Below are positions 43,780 through 53,711 of a stretch of 64,000 nt of DNA, piece by piece (the stretch's first letter is position 1; every line of letters starts with the position of its first letter). This DNA comes from Polaromonas sp. (GTDB taxonomy: Bacteria; Pseudomonadota; Gammaproteobacteria; Burkholderiales; Burkholderiaceae_C), in contig JAAFJR010000002.1 of assembly GCA_013298945.1 (NCBI GenBank), forward strand, positions 310,001 to 374,000, given 5' to 3'. Under the pieces are notes generated by a model. It did not search any database. It was not told the origin of the DNA and saw nothing but the letters and a program-made list of their open reading frames with translations. Position numbers and translations under genes: made by a program.

Positions 43780-43871
43780 AATAGCAAACAATTGAACAAA
43801 TACGCCGGCTACAGCCATTTTCACCTCTCAAAACGAGGTTTAAATCGAGTTTGTAGCAAACTCCATCGCAG
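43780..43871 (+). repeat. Dispersed element copy R15, long form
   Basis: Forward copy: AATAGCAAACAATTGAACAAA, TACGCCGGCTACAGCC, ATTTTCACCTCTCAAAACG, GTTTAAATCGAGTTTGTAGC. RHS remnant 2 follows directly. Confidence 0.88.
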
Positions 43872-44042
43872 ACGACGGCCAAGTCGCATGGCAATGGCCG
43901 TACAGCGCCTTTGGCGAAGAAAAGCCAACGATAGCGAAGAACAGGTTTGCGAATACTGATTTGAACCAGAGCTTTGGCACGATAAGCGTAGCTGCGGTGA
44001 CGTTTAACCTGCGGTATCCGGGGCAGTATTTTGGCCAAAGTG
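43872..44042 (+). pseudogene. RHS remnant 2
   Basis: About 170 bases that match the RHS core from DDGQVAWQW through YSAFGEEKPTIAKNRF and NTDLNQSFGT to RYPGQYFGQSE, equal to about 39515-39690 of the full gene. It stops within the RYPGQY-DQETG motif and has no tail or start. Confidence 0.9.
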
Positions 44043-44107
44043 AATGTCGGTTGTTTCCTTAAAGCGTTAAACTGGTGCGTTTACATCATTCAACCTAGGA
44101 CTTTTAT

Positions 44108-44470
44108 ATGCTACTTGCCGCCAATATCGTCGTTGCACTGATCGCGCTTTTGCACGTTTACATTTTGGTTTTAGAGATGTTTTTGTGGGATACGCCGAAA
44201 GGTCACAAAGCTTTTAATTTGACGCCTAAATTAGCTGCCGACACCAAAGTGCTTGCAGCTAACCAAGGTTTGTACAACGGGTTTTTGGCGGCTGGTTTAT
44301 TTTGGGGTTTGTATTTGGGGCTGGGTGGTAACCACATCAAATTCTTTTTTCTGCTTTGCGTTTTAGTAGCTGGTATTTATGGTGCTGCTACTTCTAGCAA
44401 GCGGATTTTGTATATTCAAGCTATTCCCGCTTTGATTGGTTTGGCGCTGCTGTATTTGGCAGTAAACTGA
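44108..44470 (+). CDS. DUF1304 membrane protein
   Basis: A 120-residue inner-membrane protein with four helices and the DUF1304 family signature: ALLHVYILVLEMFLWDTPKG, NQGLYNGFLAAGLFWGL, and LLCVLVAGIYGAATSSKRIL with the closing QAIPALIGLALLYL. Function unknown. It follows the RHS array directly and is followed by element R16 and a strong hairpin shared with the convergent gene. Confidence 0.88.
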   Translation: MLLAANIVVALIALLHVYILVLEMFLWDTPKGHKAFNLTPKLAADTKVLAANQGLYNGFLAAGLFWGLYLGLGGNHIKFFFLLCVLVAGIYGAATSSKRILYIQAIPALIGLALLYLAVN

Positions 44471-44490
44471 TGCAATTTCATATAAAATCG

Positions 44491-44546
44491 GGCTGTAGCC
44501 GGCGTATTTATTGCCAGAGCAGCTATAAAATTCATAGTAAATATTG
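44491..44546 (-). repeat. Dispersed element copy R16
   Basis: Reverse copy after the DUF1304 gene: GTAGCCGGCGTATTTATTGCC, AGAGCAGCTATAAAATTC, ATAGTAAATATTGG. Confidence 0.88.
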
Positions 44547-44560
44547 GTAAAAATGCAAAC

Positions 44561-44598
44561 AAAAAAGCGCCATGCAATCTCTTGCATGGCGCTTTTTT
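44561..44598. terminator. Bidirectional intrinsic terminator
   Basis: Perfect 17-pair hairpin: AAAAAAGCGCCATGCAA, loop TCTC, TTGCATGGCGCTTTTTT. A T tract stands on both strands, so it serves the DUF1304 gene and the convergent stress-protein gene. Confidence 0.93.
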
Positions 44599-44617
44599 AA
44601 ATCAGAGAGATTAGAGT

Positions 44618-44866
44618 TTAGCTTTTCTTTTGCACCATACCGTAGATGATGAGCAAAATCACAGCACCAACCACGGATGCGATCCAACCCGCTGCGCTGC
44701 CCGCACCGTATAAGCCGAGTGCTTGACCTGCAAATGTCGCAACAAATGAACCTGCTACGCCGAGCACGGCAGTCATGATCCAGCCTAGCTTTTGCTCACC
44801 CGGCATGACAGCGCGAGCGATCAAGCCGACGACCAAACCAATGAGAAGTGTGTACAAAATACCCAT
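44618..44866 (-). CDS. GlsB/YeaQ/YmgE stress-response membrane protein
   Basis: An 82-residue protein with three hydrophobic segments and the family pattern LLIGLVVGLIARAVMPGEQKLGWIMT, VLGVAGSFVATFAG, and SVVGAVILLIIYGMV. The family is induced by envelope or general stress; its action is not known. It ends at the bidirectional terminator. Confidence 0.9.
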   Translation of the reverse strand: MGILYTLLIGLVVGLIARAVMPGEQKLGWIMTAVLGVAGSFVATFAGQALGLYGAGSAAGWIASVVGAVILLIIYGMVQKKS

Positions 44867-44970
44867 GTGCTTTCCTTTAAAAATTATTTGGCAAGGTTAA
44901 TAAAAACTTTCAGAAGTGAATATAACTCCAAAATGTGACATTACAAGGCAAATCCACTTATGTAGCACGC

Positions 44971-46932
44971 TTATGTTGCACTTTCAATCTCTTGTGATAG
45001 TTCTAGCCAGCGGGCTTCTAAAGTTTCAATTTCTTGCTGCACCGTTTTCAGTCGCTTGCCAGCCTGGGCCAAATCTGCGGGTTGAAGCGGTTTTGAAAGC
45101 CGATTTTCTAAATCTTTACCCTCATGATTCAGCGCTGCTAGCGCGTCGTCCACTTTTTGCAAATCGCGTTTCAAGGGCGTGAGCGACTTGGTTTTTTCAC
45201 CTTTTGGCAATTTTGGAGTCGCTTTCGCAGCTTTGGCCGCAGCAGCAGCTTCGGTTTTGATGGCTTGTTGCTCTTCTTTGACGGCTTCGCGGGCGCGTTT
45301 GGCTTCGTCTAGCAGGTATTTTTGGTAGTCGTCCAAGTCGCCATCAAATGGCTCCACGCCACCGCGTGTGACCATCCAGAATTCGTCGCATACGGCGCGA
45401 AGCAATGCGCGGTCATGGCTGACCAACATGACAGTGCCTTCAAACTCGTTCAGCGCCATCGCCAGCGCTTCGCGTGTGGCCAGGTCCAAATGGTTGGTTG
45501 GTTCGTCAAGCAGCAAGAGGTTAGGACGCTGCCACACAATCATGCACAACACCAAGCGGGCTTTTTCGCCACCGCTCATGCTGCCCACAGCCTGCTTGAC
45601 CATATCGCCGCTGAAGTTGAAGGTGCCTAAAAAGCTGCGCAATGATTGCTCATTGGTCTGCTGGTTGCTCAGTTTACCTGCGGCCTGGGTTTCGCGGGCG
45701 AGACGGATCATGTGCTCCAGCGGTGTGTCCTGCGGGCGCAGCACGTCTAGCTCCTGTTGGGCAAAGTAGCCGATGTTCAGGCCCTTGCCTTCAATAATCT
45801 CACCTTTGATTGGCGCTAAAGCACGTGCAATGGTTTTCACCACGGTCGATTTACCTTGACCATTCGCACCCAAAATGCCGATGCGCTGACCTGCCAGCAC
45901 GGACTTGTTGACGCGTTGCACGATCACCGTGGGCGGTGTGCCGTCGGGCGCGTCGTCAGGCGGCGGGTAGCCAAAAGAGCAATCCGTCATCGACAGCATG
46001 GGGTTGGGCAAATTCGCGGGTTCTTTGAACTCGAAGGTGAACTCCGCCTCGGCCAATAGTGGCGCGAGTTTTTCCATGCGGTCTAGCGCCTTCACACGGC
46101 TTTGCGCTTGCTTGGCTTTGCTGGCCTGCGCTTTGAAGCGGGTGATGAACTTTTGCAGATGGGCGATTTTGTCCTGCTGTTTGGAAAACTGCGCTTGCTG
46201 CTGCTCCAGCTGCTCGGCGCGCATGTCTTCAAACTTGCTGTAGTTGCCGCCAAATCGGTTCAACTTGCCCATTTCGACCTGCACGGTTACGCCTGTCACC
46301 GCATCCAAGAACTCGCGGTCATGGCTGATGACCAGCATGGTGCCTTCGTAGCGTTTCAACCAAGCTTCCAGCCAGACTAGCGCGTCTAAGTCCAAATGGT
46401 TGGTCGGCTCGTCGAGTAAGAGCAGGTCAGACGGGCACATCAGCGCGCGCGCCAGTTGCAAGCGCATGCGCCAGCCGCCTGAGAAGCTGTTGACCGGGTT
46501 GTCCAGCTCGGTGGTTTTGAAGCCCAAGCCCAAAATCAACGCTTGCGCACGGGCAGGTGCGTCGTACGCACCGCAATCTGCCATGGCGGTGTAGGCGTTG
46601 GCCATACGCTCGTAGTCTTCGGTTTGCTCGGCTGCGTCGACTTCTTTTTGTGCTTCTAACAAAGGCGTATCGCCTTCAATCACAAATTGGGTGGCGCTTT
46701 GCTCGGTTTCGGGCATGTCCTGCGCGACCTGGCCCATGCGCCACTGAGCCGGAATGAAGTATTCGCCACCGTCTTCGTGCAGCGTGCCGTTCAAGAGCGC
46801 AAACAGGGTAGATTTACCGGCACCGTTACGCCCCACAATGCCCACGTTTTCACCGGGGTTGATGGTCACATTGGCGCTGTCAAGCAGGACTTTGGCACTG
46901 CGACGCAGCACCACGTTTTTTAGAGTAATCAT
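44971..46932 (-). CDS. ABC-F family ATPase (YheS-like)
   Basis: A 653-residue protein with two ABC ATPase domains and no membrane segment. First domain: GIVGRNGAGKSTLFALL near 33, SFSGGWRMRLQLARAL near 148, LLLDEPTNHLD near 170. Second: GILGANGQGKSTVVKTI near 345, MSGGEKARLVLCMI near 440, LLLDEPTNHLD near 463. The linker between them is charged and the C-terminus ends in a coiled coil. ABC-F proteins act on the ribosome. The C-terminal extension fits the YheS branch rather than EttA. Confidence 0.92.
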   Translation of the reverse strand: MITLKNVVLRRSAKVLLDSANVTINPGENVGIVGRNGAGKSTLFALLNGTLHEDGGEYFIPAQWRMGQVAQDMPETEQSATQFVIEGDTPLLEAQKEVDAAEQTEDYERMANAYTAMADCGAYDAPARAQALILGLGFKTTELDNPVNSFSGGWRMRLQLARALMCPSDLLLLDEPTNHLDLDALVWLEAWLKRYEGTMLVISHDREFLDAVTGVTVQVEMGKLNRFGGNYSKFEDMRAEQLEQQQAQFSKQQDKIAHLQKFITRFKAQASKAKQAQSRVKALDRMEKLAPLLAEAEFTFEFKEPANLPNPMLSMTDCSFGYPPPDDAPDGTPPTVIVQRVNKSVLAGQRIGILGANGQGKSTVVKTIARALAPIKGEIIEGKGLNIGYFAQQELDVLRPQDTPLEHMIRLARETQAAGKLSNQQTNEQSLRSFLGTFNFSGDMVKQAVGSMSGGEKARLVLCMIVWQRPNLLLLDEPTNHLDLATREALAMALNEFEGTVMLVSHDRALLRAVCDEFWMVTRGGVEPFDGDLDDYQKYLLDEAKRAREAVKEEQQAIKTEAAAAAKAAKATPKLPKGEKTKSLTPLKRDLQKVDDALAALNHEGKDLENRLSKPLQPADLAQAGKRLKTVQQEIETLEARWLELSQEIESAT

Positions 46933-47024
46933 GGGAACTAGTAATTGAGGTCGCCAAGCTGTATGGTTTCAAGAGCTTAGGCGTAACTAAGTATTATCCC
47001 TTACTTCTACATTTTTCTTGTTTT

Positions 47025-47993
47025 CTACGGATTTTCACCCATAGCCTCAGCCGTGATCGCTGCTTGTGAAATCAACCATTCGCAAAAAGCTTGCACTTCG
47101 GGGCGCTGCCCACTGCGTGGGCCAACGATCAACCAGTATGCCAAAGGCGTTTCCATTCGCTCGGTTGGGAGTAGTTCTATCAAATCACCCTTAGCCAAAT
47201 GGTCAGAAATCAAGGGCAAACGACACAGCGCGATGCCTTGGCCGGTGAGGGCGGCTTGCACGATTTGGTGCGAGTAATTGAAGTACAGCCAACGCTTGGG
47301 TTCTAAATCGGGCAGTTTTTGTGCAACGAGCCAACGCTCCCATGTCAACCATTCGTTGTGTTTGAAACGGTTGTCGTGGTCAGCTTCAATCAATGAGAAA
47401 TATGCTAGATCAGCCGCTTTCTTGATTGTTCGACTGCTTTTGAGTAACAACGGGTTTGCCACTAGGGCTAGTTGCTCGCCAAACAACCGCGTGGCGTGCT
47501 TGGGTACAGAGCCAGGTTTGGCATAGCGCAGCACCAAATCGACGTCGCTCGTTTCTAAATTAACAGCGTTGTCTGTGGCTTCAATACGCAGGTCAATATC
47601 AGGGTGGTCGTGCTGGAAAGCTTCCATGCGTGGAATCAGCCACTGGGTCGATAATGATGCCCAAGTTGAAATCGACACAATTTTGCGACCCGATGTGCGG
47701 CGAATCTGCCGGACTGCACCGTCAATATTCTCCAGCGACGGCATCACTGCCCGTAACAATTGCTGACCTGCGCCAGTCAGCTCCACCGAGCGCGTGTGGC
47801 GCAAAAACAAGCTAACGCCGACTTCATCTTCCAATCCTTGAATTTGCCGACTGATGGCAGATTGCGTCAACGCCAGTTCTTCGGACGCAATCCGAAAGTT
47901 CAAATGCCGCGCCACCGCCTCAAAAGCACGCAAATGCCCGACAGAAAGAGCGCGGGTGCGTAGCTTGATTTTGGGTTGTGTAGGTGTTTCCAT
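47025..47993 (-). CDS. LysR-family transcriptional regulator
   Basis: A 322-residue regulator. The helix-turn-helix is at residues about 20-80: LRAFEAVARHLNFRIASEELALTQSAISRQIQGLE, then VGVSLFLRHTRSVELTGAGQQLL. The rest is a periplasmic-binding-like effector domain of the GcvA-related kind (DIDLRIEATDNAVNLETSDVDLVLRY). It is divergent from the DUF2917 gene across about 156 bases and likely controls it. The ligand is unknown. Confidence 0.92.
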   Translation of the reverse strand: METPTQPKIKLRTRALSVGHLRAFEAVARHLNFRIASEELALTQSAISRQIQGLEDEVGVSLFLRHTRSVELTGAGQQLLRAVMPSLENIDGAVRQIRRTSGRKIVSISTWASLSTQWLIPRMEAFQHDHPDIDLRIEATDNAVNLETSDVDLVLRYAKPGSVPKHATRLFGEQLALVANPLLLKSSRTIKKAADLAYFSLIEADHDNRFKHNEWLTWERWLVAQKLPDLEPKRWLYFNYSHQIVQAALTGQGIALCRLPLISDHLAKGDLIELLPTERMETPLAYWLIVGPRSGQRPEVQAFCEWLISQAAITAEAMGENP

Positions 47994-48149
47994 GCGAATA
48001 ATTCTAAGCCATCAGCGTCATCGATTCATTCTAATTCTGCATGAATACGTGTCAATCATTTCATTGGACGCAAAGCTTGTATCAACGGATCATTGAGACT
48101 CATTCATTCACACATTCATACAACGGTGAATTTTTTTAAGGAGTTTCAA

Positions 48150-48410
48150 ATGAGCCATTCACAAGCTGTTAGTTTACAAACCGTAAGTCCACAAGTCGTC
48201 AGTTTATTTGCAGAACAAGACAGCGAACTTTGCATCAAACAAGGTCGCGTATGGGCAACGGTAGGAACAGGGGGCGAGAACGAGGAAGATAACTATGGCG
48301 ATCACTTCTTGACTGTTGGCCAAACATTGCGCGTTGCCAAGGGGCGAAACCTTGTTTTTGAGTCTATGAACGCTGATATGCCTGTATTTTTCGATTTTTT
48401 GACCGTTTAG
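48150..48410 (+). CDS. DUF2917 protein
   Basis: An 86-residue cytosolic protein starting at ATG 48150, with AAGGAG at 48138-48143. The family pattern is visible: LCIKQGRVWATVGTGGENEED, GDHFLTVGQTLRVAKGRNLVFES, an all-beta cupin-like fold. A LysR gene divergent from a DUF2917 gene is a known Burkholderiales arrangement; the biochemical role is unknown. Confidence 0.85.
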   Translation: MSHSQAVSLQTVSPQVVSLFAEQDSELCIKQGRVWATVGTGGENEEDNYGDHFLTVGQTLRVAKGRNLVFESMNADMPVFFDFLTV

Positions 48411-48433
48411 GGGCTTTTTTTGGTTATTTTGGT

Positions 48434-48482
48434 ATTTAGCTGGCGTATTTATTGCCTAAGCAGCTATTAAAAATATAGCATA
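48434..48482 (-). repeat. Dispersed element copy R17
   Basis: Reverse copy after DUF2917: TAGCTGGCGTATTTATTGCC, TAAGCAGCTATTAAAAA, TATAGCA. Near-consensus; a good reference for the intragenic reverse copies. Confidence 0.9.
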
Positions 48483-48610
48483 TTAGATTTTTATTAGGAT
48501 GACGGGTTTGTTATTTTCTTTGAAATCATGACGATATGGAATCAATGATGCAGTTTAGGCGTGTTGGCAGAGCTAAATTTTGAAAATGATTTGTTCAAAT
48601 TCATAAATCT

Positions 48611-48636
48611 AATTGAGAATCGTTCTTATTTGCATT
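48611..48636 (+). promoter_or_regulatory. Fur-box-like site before the iron-uptake operon
   Basis: AATTGAGAATCGTTCTTATT then TGCATT has the GAGAAT-C-GTTCTT dyad of Fur sites and lies about 70-95 bases before the receptor gene start. It suggests iron-dependent repression of 48705-54844. Confidence 0.7.
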
Positions 48637-48704
48637 ACAATACAGACATAATTGCTTAACTAAGTTTTATTCGTGTCTTTCTTGTAATTTAAACGGAGGT
48701 TCTC

Positions 48705-51038
48705 TTGGCTCATTCAACACACCGCAACCGTCAAAACACCCGTGAGTGCTTGTACCAGCGCACGGCGCAACAATTCGTCATGTTGCCGATTGCGGCAGTC
48801 GTGCTCACTGCAAGTTCATCAATTTGGGCACAAAGTGCTGCGACGGCTAATGTGACAACTGCAGCACCTGAAAAAACCTTGGCACCGGTGTTGGTCATCG
48901 AAAAAGCCATTGCACCAGAAGGTAAAGATTCTGTGCGTGCCACCGAAACTAGCATTGGCAAAGGCAAACAAGCTTTGCGTGACATTCCGCAGTCCATCAC
49001 GGTGGTGACAGAAAAATTGATCGATGATAGAAATTTAGACACCTTGAAAGAGGCCTTGCACAACACGGCTGGTATTTCTTTCTTGGCGGCTGAGGGTGGG
49101 GAGGAAGACATTCGCTTGCGTGGTTTCTCATTGGCTGCAACGGGTGACATTTTTGTAGATGGCATGCGCGACCCTGCGTTTTATGACCGTGACACGTTTA
49201 ACAATGACCGTATCGAGCTGTTGCGCGGCTCGGCTTCTATGCTGTTTGGACGTGGATCTACAGGCGGTGCGGTGAATCAAGTGAGTAAGCCAGCGCGTGC
49301 AATGGATGAAAGCTCGGTTGATGTGACCCTCAGCAGCCATAATTACAAGCGTGCTGTGGGTGATTTCAACATCCAAACCGGCGAAAACGCAGGCTTGCGC
49401 ATCACCGCCATGGCGACCAAGGCGGACAGCAATGGTGCGGGAAGCAGCATCGATAAAAAAGGCGTGGCAGCCACTTATCGCCTTGGCATTGGTACCAAAG
49501 ACGAGTTTTCAGCCAGCTTGTACTACTTGGACAACAACAACGGCATGAACTACGGATTGCCGTGGATTCGTGCCAATGGTAACGAAACCAGCAATGTCGG
49601 GTTGATGACCAATGTCGATCCGAATGCTTATTACGGTATGGCCAGCGACTACAACCGTGGCGGAGCTAAAGCGGCTACGCTGACGCACACGCACCGTTTT
49701 GACGACGGCGGTGAGTTAAAAACCAGCGCCCGCCAAGGCGCGTATGAGCGCGACCAACGCGCCAGCGCCGTGCGCCGCCAGCCAACGAATGCTGAGAACA
49801 AGACGTCATGTAATGCGGCATTTGTGGCAGGTTCAACAACAACGCGACAAACGGCGGTGTTTGGCGCGTTGACGGACAGTTCGGTGCTGTGCCGTGGCAC
49901 AAACAACAAAATCCAAGACATGGACACCACCTATGTGCAAAGCGACTACAGCAAAAAGTTTGAAGCTGCAGGCTTGAAGCATGAAGTGCTGACTGGTATT
50001 GATTACGCGCACGAAAAATTCCGTAATTACAACGCTACTAACACTTTGGTGAAAGCAACGACAACTGTAGGTACACCAAGCAGCAGCGCTGGTGTTGATG
50101 AAGCCTCACGGGTTTTAAGCGTGGGCCGCACTTTTGATGCCACGGCTTTGGGTTTGTATGCACAAGACATGGTGCAGCTCACACCAGAAGTGAAAGTTCT
50201 TGGTGGCTTGCGTTTGGATAACTTCAAAGGCAAATACACAGCCAGCGGCTCAACGGTAACAGCCGCAGCCGCTGCATACAACGAGCGCTCAGACACCTTG
50301 CTCAGCAAGCGTTTGGGTGTGTTGTACCAGCCATCTGCAACCACATCGTTCCATGCGTCTTACGGCACATCGTTCAACACGTCTGGCGACACTTATCAGT
50401 ACGACAACCAAACCGCCAACACAGGGCCAGAAGGCAGTGTGAACTACGAAATCGGCGCAAAAATTGATTCTGCAGACAAGCGCTTCACCACCCGTTTAGC
50501 CATGTTCTACGCCATCAAAAACAACGAACGTAACCGTGACCCTGATTCTGCTGCGACACAAAACTTGCTCTCAGGCAAGCGCCATGCGGCAGGTTTTGAG
50601 ATTGATGTGACTGGTCAATTGACCAAAGATTTGGAGATTTACGGCTCCTACGCCTTTACACCGATTGCCAAAATCGATGTGGGTGCGCCGGGTTCAACAT
50701 CCATCAACGGTGTGGGTGAAGGTGCTGGTGCGCGTTCATCGTTGACGCCTAAGCACAGTGGCACAGTGTGGGCTACATACCAGCTCACGTCGCAGTTCCG
50801 TTTTGGTGCCGGTCTAAATTTCCGTAGCGAACAAACGCCAAACCGCAACCCAGGTTGGGCCGCACCTAGCTTTGTGACAGCTGATTTAATGGCTGAGTAC
50901 AAGTTCAACGAGAAGTTCACCTTGAAAGCCAACGTGACAAATGTAACGAACAAGCTCTACGCTGACGCGCTTTATACTGGACATTACATTCCAGGTGCAG
51001 GCCGCGTGTATGCGTTGACTGGATCTGTGAAGTTTTAA
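48705..51038 (+). CDS. TonB-dependent siderophore receptor (Fiu-like)
   Basis: A 777-residue outer-membrane receptor. The signal part ends near ASSSIWAQS, then a plug domain with [40 protein letters not shown] and [22 protein letters not shown], followed by [21 protein letters not shown], and a 22-strand barrel ending YALTGSVKF with the terminal Phe. The catecholate type (Fiu/PiuA) is favoured by the piuC gene that follows. Translation begins at TTG 48705, seven bases after GGAGG; no ATG precedes the signal peptide. Behind a Fur-box-like site. Confidence 0.93.
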   Translation: MAHSTHRNRQNTRECLYQRTAQQFVMLPIAAVVLTASSSIWAQSAATANVTTAAPEKTLAPVLVIEKAIAPEGKDSVRATETSIGKGKQALRDIPQSITVVTEKLIDDRNLDTLKEALHNTAGISFLAAEGGEEDIRLRGFSLAATGDIFVDGMRDPAFYDRDTFNNDRIELLRGSASMLFGRGSTGGAVNQVSKPARAMDESSVDVTLSSHNYKRAVGDFNIQTGENAGLRITAMATKADSNGAGSSIDKKGVAATYRLGIGTKDEFSASLYYLDNNNGMNYGLPWIRANGNETSNVGLMTNVDPNAYYGMASDYNRGGAKAATLTHTHRFDDGGELKTSARQGAYERDQRASAVRRQPTNAENKTSCNAAFVAGSTTTRQTAVFGALTDSSVLCRGTNNKIQDMDTTYVQSDYSKKFEAAGLKHEVLTGIDYAHEKFRNYNATNTLVKATTTVGTPSSSAGVDEASRVLSVGRTFDATALGLYAQDMVQLTPEVKVLGGLRLDNFKGKYTASGSTVTAAAAAYNERSDTLLSKRLGVLYQPSATTSFHASYGTSFNTSGDTYQYDNQTANTGPEGSVNYEIGAKIDSADKRFTTRLAMFYAIKNNERNRDPDSAATQNLLSGKRHAAGFEIDVTGQLTKDLEIYGSYAFTPIAKIDVGAPGSTSINGVGEGAGARSSLTPKHSGTVWATYQLTSQFRFGAGLNFRSEQTPNRNPGWAAPSFVTADLMAEYKFNEKFTLKANVTNVTNKLYADALYTGHYIPGAGRVYALTGSVKF

Positions 51039-51067
51039 TCACACTCCAGTTCAAGGAAAATTTGCCC

Positions 51068-51763
51068 ATGCTCCAGCACATTAAACAAGTTCTGACACCC
51101 GCAGAAGTGCGTTACGCGCAAGATTTACTGGTTGATGCACCATGGAGCGACGGTCGCGCCAGTGCGGGCACGCAAGCCGCACTGGTTAAAAACAACACGC
51201 AACTTCCGCATGAATGTGAAGTTGCAAGAACACTTCGCGAATTTGTGCTTAAAGCTTTGGATAGACACCCGATGTTTTTTGCAGCATCTTTACCCAAAAA
51301 ACTCTTCACACCGCGCTTTAACCGCTATGGACAGTCCGTCAATGCAGAGCCCATGTTTTACGGTCCGCACATAGACAATGCCATCCGCTTTGCGCCGGAT
51401 ACCGGGCTACGTGTGCGTACTGACATATCGGCCACTTTGTTTTTGTCAGACCCTGACAGCTACGAGGGTGGCGAGCTGGTGGTGCATGACAGCACAGGCG
51501 TGCAACGCATCAAACTGGCTGCGGGTGACTTGGTTTTGTACCCCAGTACCAGCGTGCACCAGGTTACGCCAGTGACAGGTGGCACGCGTTTGGCATGTTT
51601 TTTTTGGATAGAAAGTATGGTTCGCAGCGACGAAAAGCGCAGCTTACTCATCGATTTAGACAATACCATACAAGCGTTGCGTACCAAACACGGCGAAACT
51701 GCAGAAGCGGTGGCGCTGACTGGCACCTACCATAACTTATTGCGGCAGTGGGCAGACTCGTGA
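51068..51763 (+). CDS. piuC: PKHD-type Fe(II)/2OG hydroxylase
   Basis: A 231-residue dioxygenase of the PiuC/YbiX family, which goes with catecholate siderophore receptors. The iron ligands are in [10 protein letters not shown] (H-x-D, near residue 100) and [15 protein letters not shown] (distal His near 163, Arg for 2-oxoglutarate). [19 protein letters not shown] is the conserved middle strand. Start ATG 51068 with AAGGAA upstream. It follows the receptor by 29 bases. Confidence 0.93.
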   Translation: MLQHIKQVLTPAEVRYAQDLLVDAPWSDGRASAGTQAALVKNNTQLPHECEVARTLREFVLKALDRHPMFFAASLPKKLFTPRFNRYGQSVNAEPMFYGPHIDNAIRFAPDTGLRVRTDISATLFLSDPDSYEGGELVVHDSTGVQRIKLAAGDLVLYPSTSVHQVTPVTGGTRLACFFWIESMVRSDEKRSLLIDLDNTIQALRTKHGETAEAVALTGTYHNLLRQWADS

Positions 51764-52941
51764 TACCTACAAGTATGAATACAACATTGCGTTCTGTTGG
51801 TGCTGGTTCCGCTGTGCCTAAAGTCGCGGCTATTCCTGCTGGCGTGGTGACTTTGGCAGACCACGAAAATCACGCCCGCAAAGTATTGGACGAAAACGCA
51901 CAAGCTTATTTTTGCGGTGGTGCTGGTGATGAGTTGACCATGCACACCAACAGCTATGCATGGTCAACCCTCAGGCTACAGCCTCGCGTGCTACAGCCAA
52001 TGGCTGGTGGCCATACACGTATTCAATTGCTAGGCAAAACACTGGCGCATCCTATTCTGTTAGCACCCGTTGCCTACCAGCGCATGGCGCACCCTGATGG
52101 TGAACTGGCCACGGCGCACGCAGCAGCAGCGTTAGGCGCAGGCATGGTGTTGAGCACGCAATCTAGTACGTCGTTGGAATCAGTTGCCTCCACCGTTTTG
52201 CATCCTAGCAACAGCGCTACACGCGGTCCGCTGTGGTTTCAGTTGTACATGCTAAATGGCCGTGGTTTTACCAAAGACTTGGTGCAGCGTGCAGAGGCTG
52301 CGGGTTATGAGGCATTGGTTGTTACTGTAGACGCGCCAACGCAAGGCTACCGTGACCGAGAGCGACGCGCGAACTTCAAATTGCCAGTGGGGGTGTCGGC
52401 CGTGAATTTGTCAGGTCTGCCAGTCGCGCAAAATGCAGTCTTAAAACCTGGTCAAAGCGCTTTGTTTGATGGCTTATTAACCACAGCGCCAACGTGGGAT
52501 GACATTGCTTGGCTGCAAAGCATCACCCGCTTGCCCATTATTCTCAAAGGCATCTTGCACGAAGACGATGCGCGACAAGCCGCAAACATGGGGCTGGCTG
52601 GTATTGTGGTTTCCAACCACGGCGGTCGTACTTTGGACACTGCGGTTGCGACTGCCGATGTGTTGCCACGTATTGCGCAAAAGCTGGCTGGCGATTTGCC
52701 TATTTTGGTCGATGGCGGCATTCGCCGTGGCACAGATGTGCTCAAAGCGATTGCTTTGGGCGCTACTGCCGTGATGGTGGGGCGACCCTATGTTTACGGC
52801 TTGGCCAACGCCGGCGCGGTGGGCGTGGCGCATGTGCTGCGTTTGCTGCGAGATGAGCTTGAGGTGGCGATGGCTTTGTGCGGCTGCGCAATCCTGTCGC
52901 AAGTCACCGCCAAAGTTGTTTATCAATCTACAAAACTATAA
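51760..52941 (+). CDS. FMN-dependent alpha-hydroxy-acid dehydrogenase
   Basis: About 393 residues from GTG 51760, which overlaps the piuC stop (GTGA), or 388 from ATG 51775. The barrel motifs of the lactate/glycolate oxidase family are all there: [13 protein letters not shown]-like start [74 protein letters not shown] with the catalytic His, [19 protein letters not shown] and [10 protein letters not shown]. Its place inside a TonB/siderophore operon is unusual; it may act on the organic-acid part of a siderophore, which is an inference from position only. Confidence 0.9.
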   Translation: MIPTSMNTTLRSVGAGSAVPKVAAIPAGVVTLADHENHARKVLDENAQAYFCGGAGDELTMHTNSYAWSTLRLQPRVLQPMAGGHTRIQLLGKTLAHPILLAPVAYQRMAHPDGELATAHAAAALGAGMVLSTQSSTSLESVASTVLHPSNSATRGPLWFQLYMLNGRGFTKDLVQRAEAAGYEALVVTVDAPTQGYRDRERRANFKLPVGVSAVNLSGLPVAQNAVLKPGQSALFDGLLTTAPTWDDIAWLQSITRLPIILKGILHEDDARQAANMGLAGIVVSNHGGRTLDTAVATADVLPRIAQKLAGDLPILVDGGIRRGTDVLKAIALGATAVMVGRPYVYGLANAGAVGVAHVLRLLRDELEVAMALCGCAILSQVTAKVVYQSTKL

Positions 52942-52955
52942 CTGCTCTTTCTTTG

Positions 52956-53663
52956 ATGTCTGCTTCAATGCCATTACAGCTATCTAAGTCTTCCCTTTTC
53001 GCTGCAAACCGCAATGTCGTTATTGCTGGCTCGGTGCTGCTGTTCCATGCTTTGGCTATTTGGGCTCTGCAGACGGGTTTGCTGATGCGGGCTGTGGAGA
53101 TGATTGTGCCTATTGAAATACAGGCACAAATGGTCGAATTACCGACACCTAAAAGTGATCCTGCACCACAAAAACCACCTGAGCCCGTCAAACAGGTGGT
53201 GAGTAAGCCTAAGCAGGTCACGCAAGTTGCTCCCACCCTATTAGCGGTGGCGGATGCGACGCCTGCACCCAATGCGCCGTCTGTGCAGCCCGTGTCACCG
53301 CCAGCACCCTATGTGCCGACTGTCGTTGTGGCAGCAGTAGCCGCCCCCGCACCACCTGCGCCGCCCGCAGCACCAAAAATTGTGTTGCCATCTAGCGATG
53401 CTGATTATTTGAGCAACCCGAAACCGCCGTATCCACCGATAAGCAAGCGATTAAGTGAGCAAGGTAAAGTAATTGTGCGAGTTTTGATCAGTGCAGAAGG
53501 GCAAGCTTTGAAAGCCGAACTGCGCCAAAGCAGTGGCTTTGAGCGATTGGATCAGTCTGCGCTTGCAACGGTGATGAAATGGCGATATGTGCCTGGAAAA
53601 CGTGATGGCGTTGCTGAAGCAATGTCATTTAATGTGCCGATCACGTTTCAGCTGGAACAATGA
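52956..53663 (+). CDS. tonB: TonB energy-transducing protein
   Basis: A 235-residue protein from ATG 52956. One N-terminal membrane segment (VVIAGSVLLFHALAIWAL), a Pro-rich periplasmic spacer (PAPQKPPEPVKQVV, AAPAPPAPPAAP), and the C-terminal TonB fold: YLSNPKPPYPPISKRLSEQG, KVIVRVLISAEGQALKAELRQSSGF, LATVMKWRYVPGKRDG. It passes proton-motive energy to the receptor. Fourteen bases after the FMN enzyme gene and 48 before exbB. Confidence 0.95.
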   Translation: MSASMPLQLSKSSLFAANRNVVIAGSVLLFHALAIWALQTGLLMRAVEMIVPIEIQAQMVELPTPKSDPAPQKPPEPVKQVVSKPKQVTQVAPTLLAVADATPAPNAPSVQPVSPPAPYVPTVVVAAVAAPAPPAPPAAPKIVLPSSDADYLSNPKPPYPPISKRLSEQGKVIVRVLISAEGQALKAELRQSSGFERLDQSALATVMKWRYVPGKRDGVAEAMSFNVPITFQLEQ

Positions 53664-53711
53664 AACTATTTTTTTTGATTTTTTGATAATTTGTACTTTG
53701 GAGTTAGTTAA

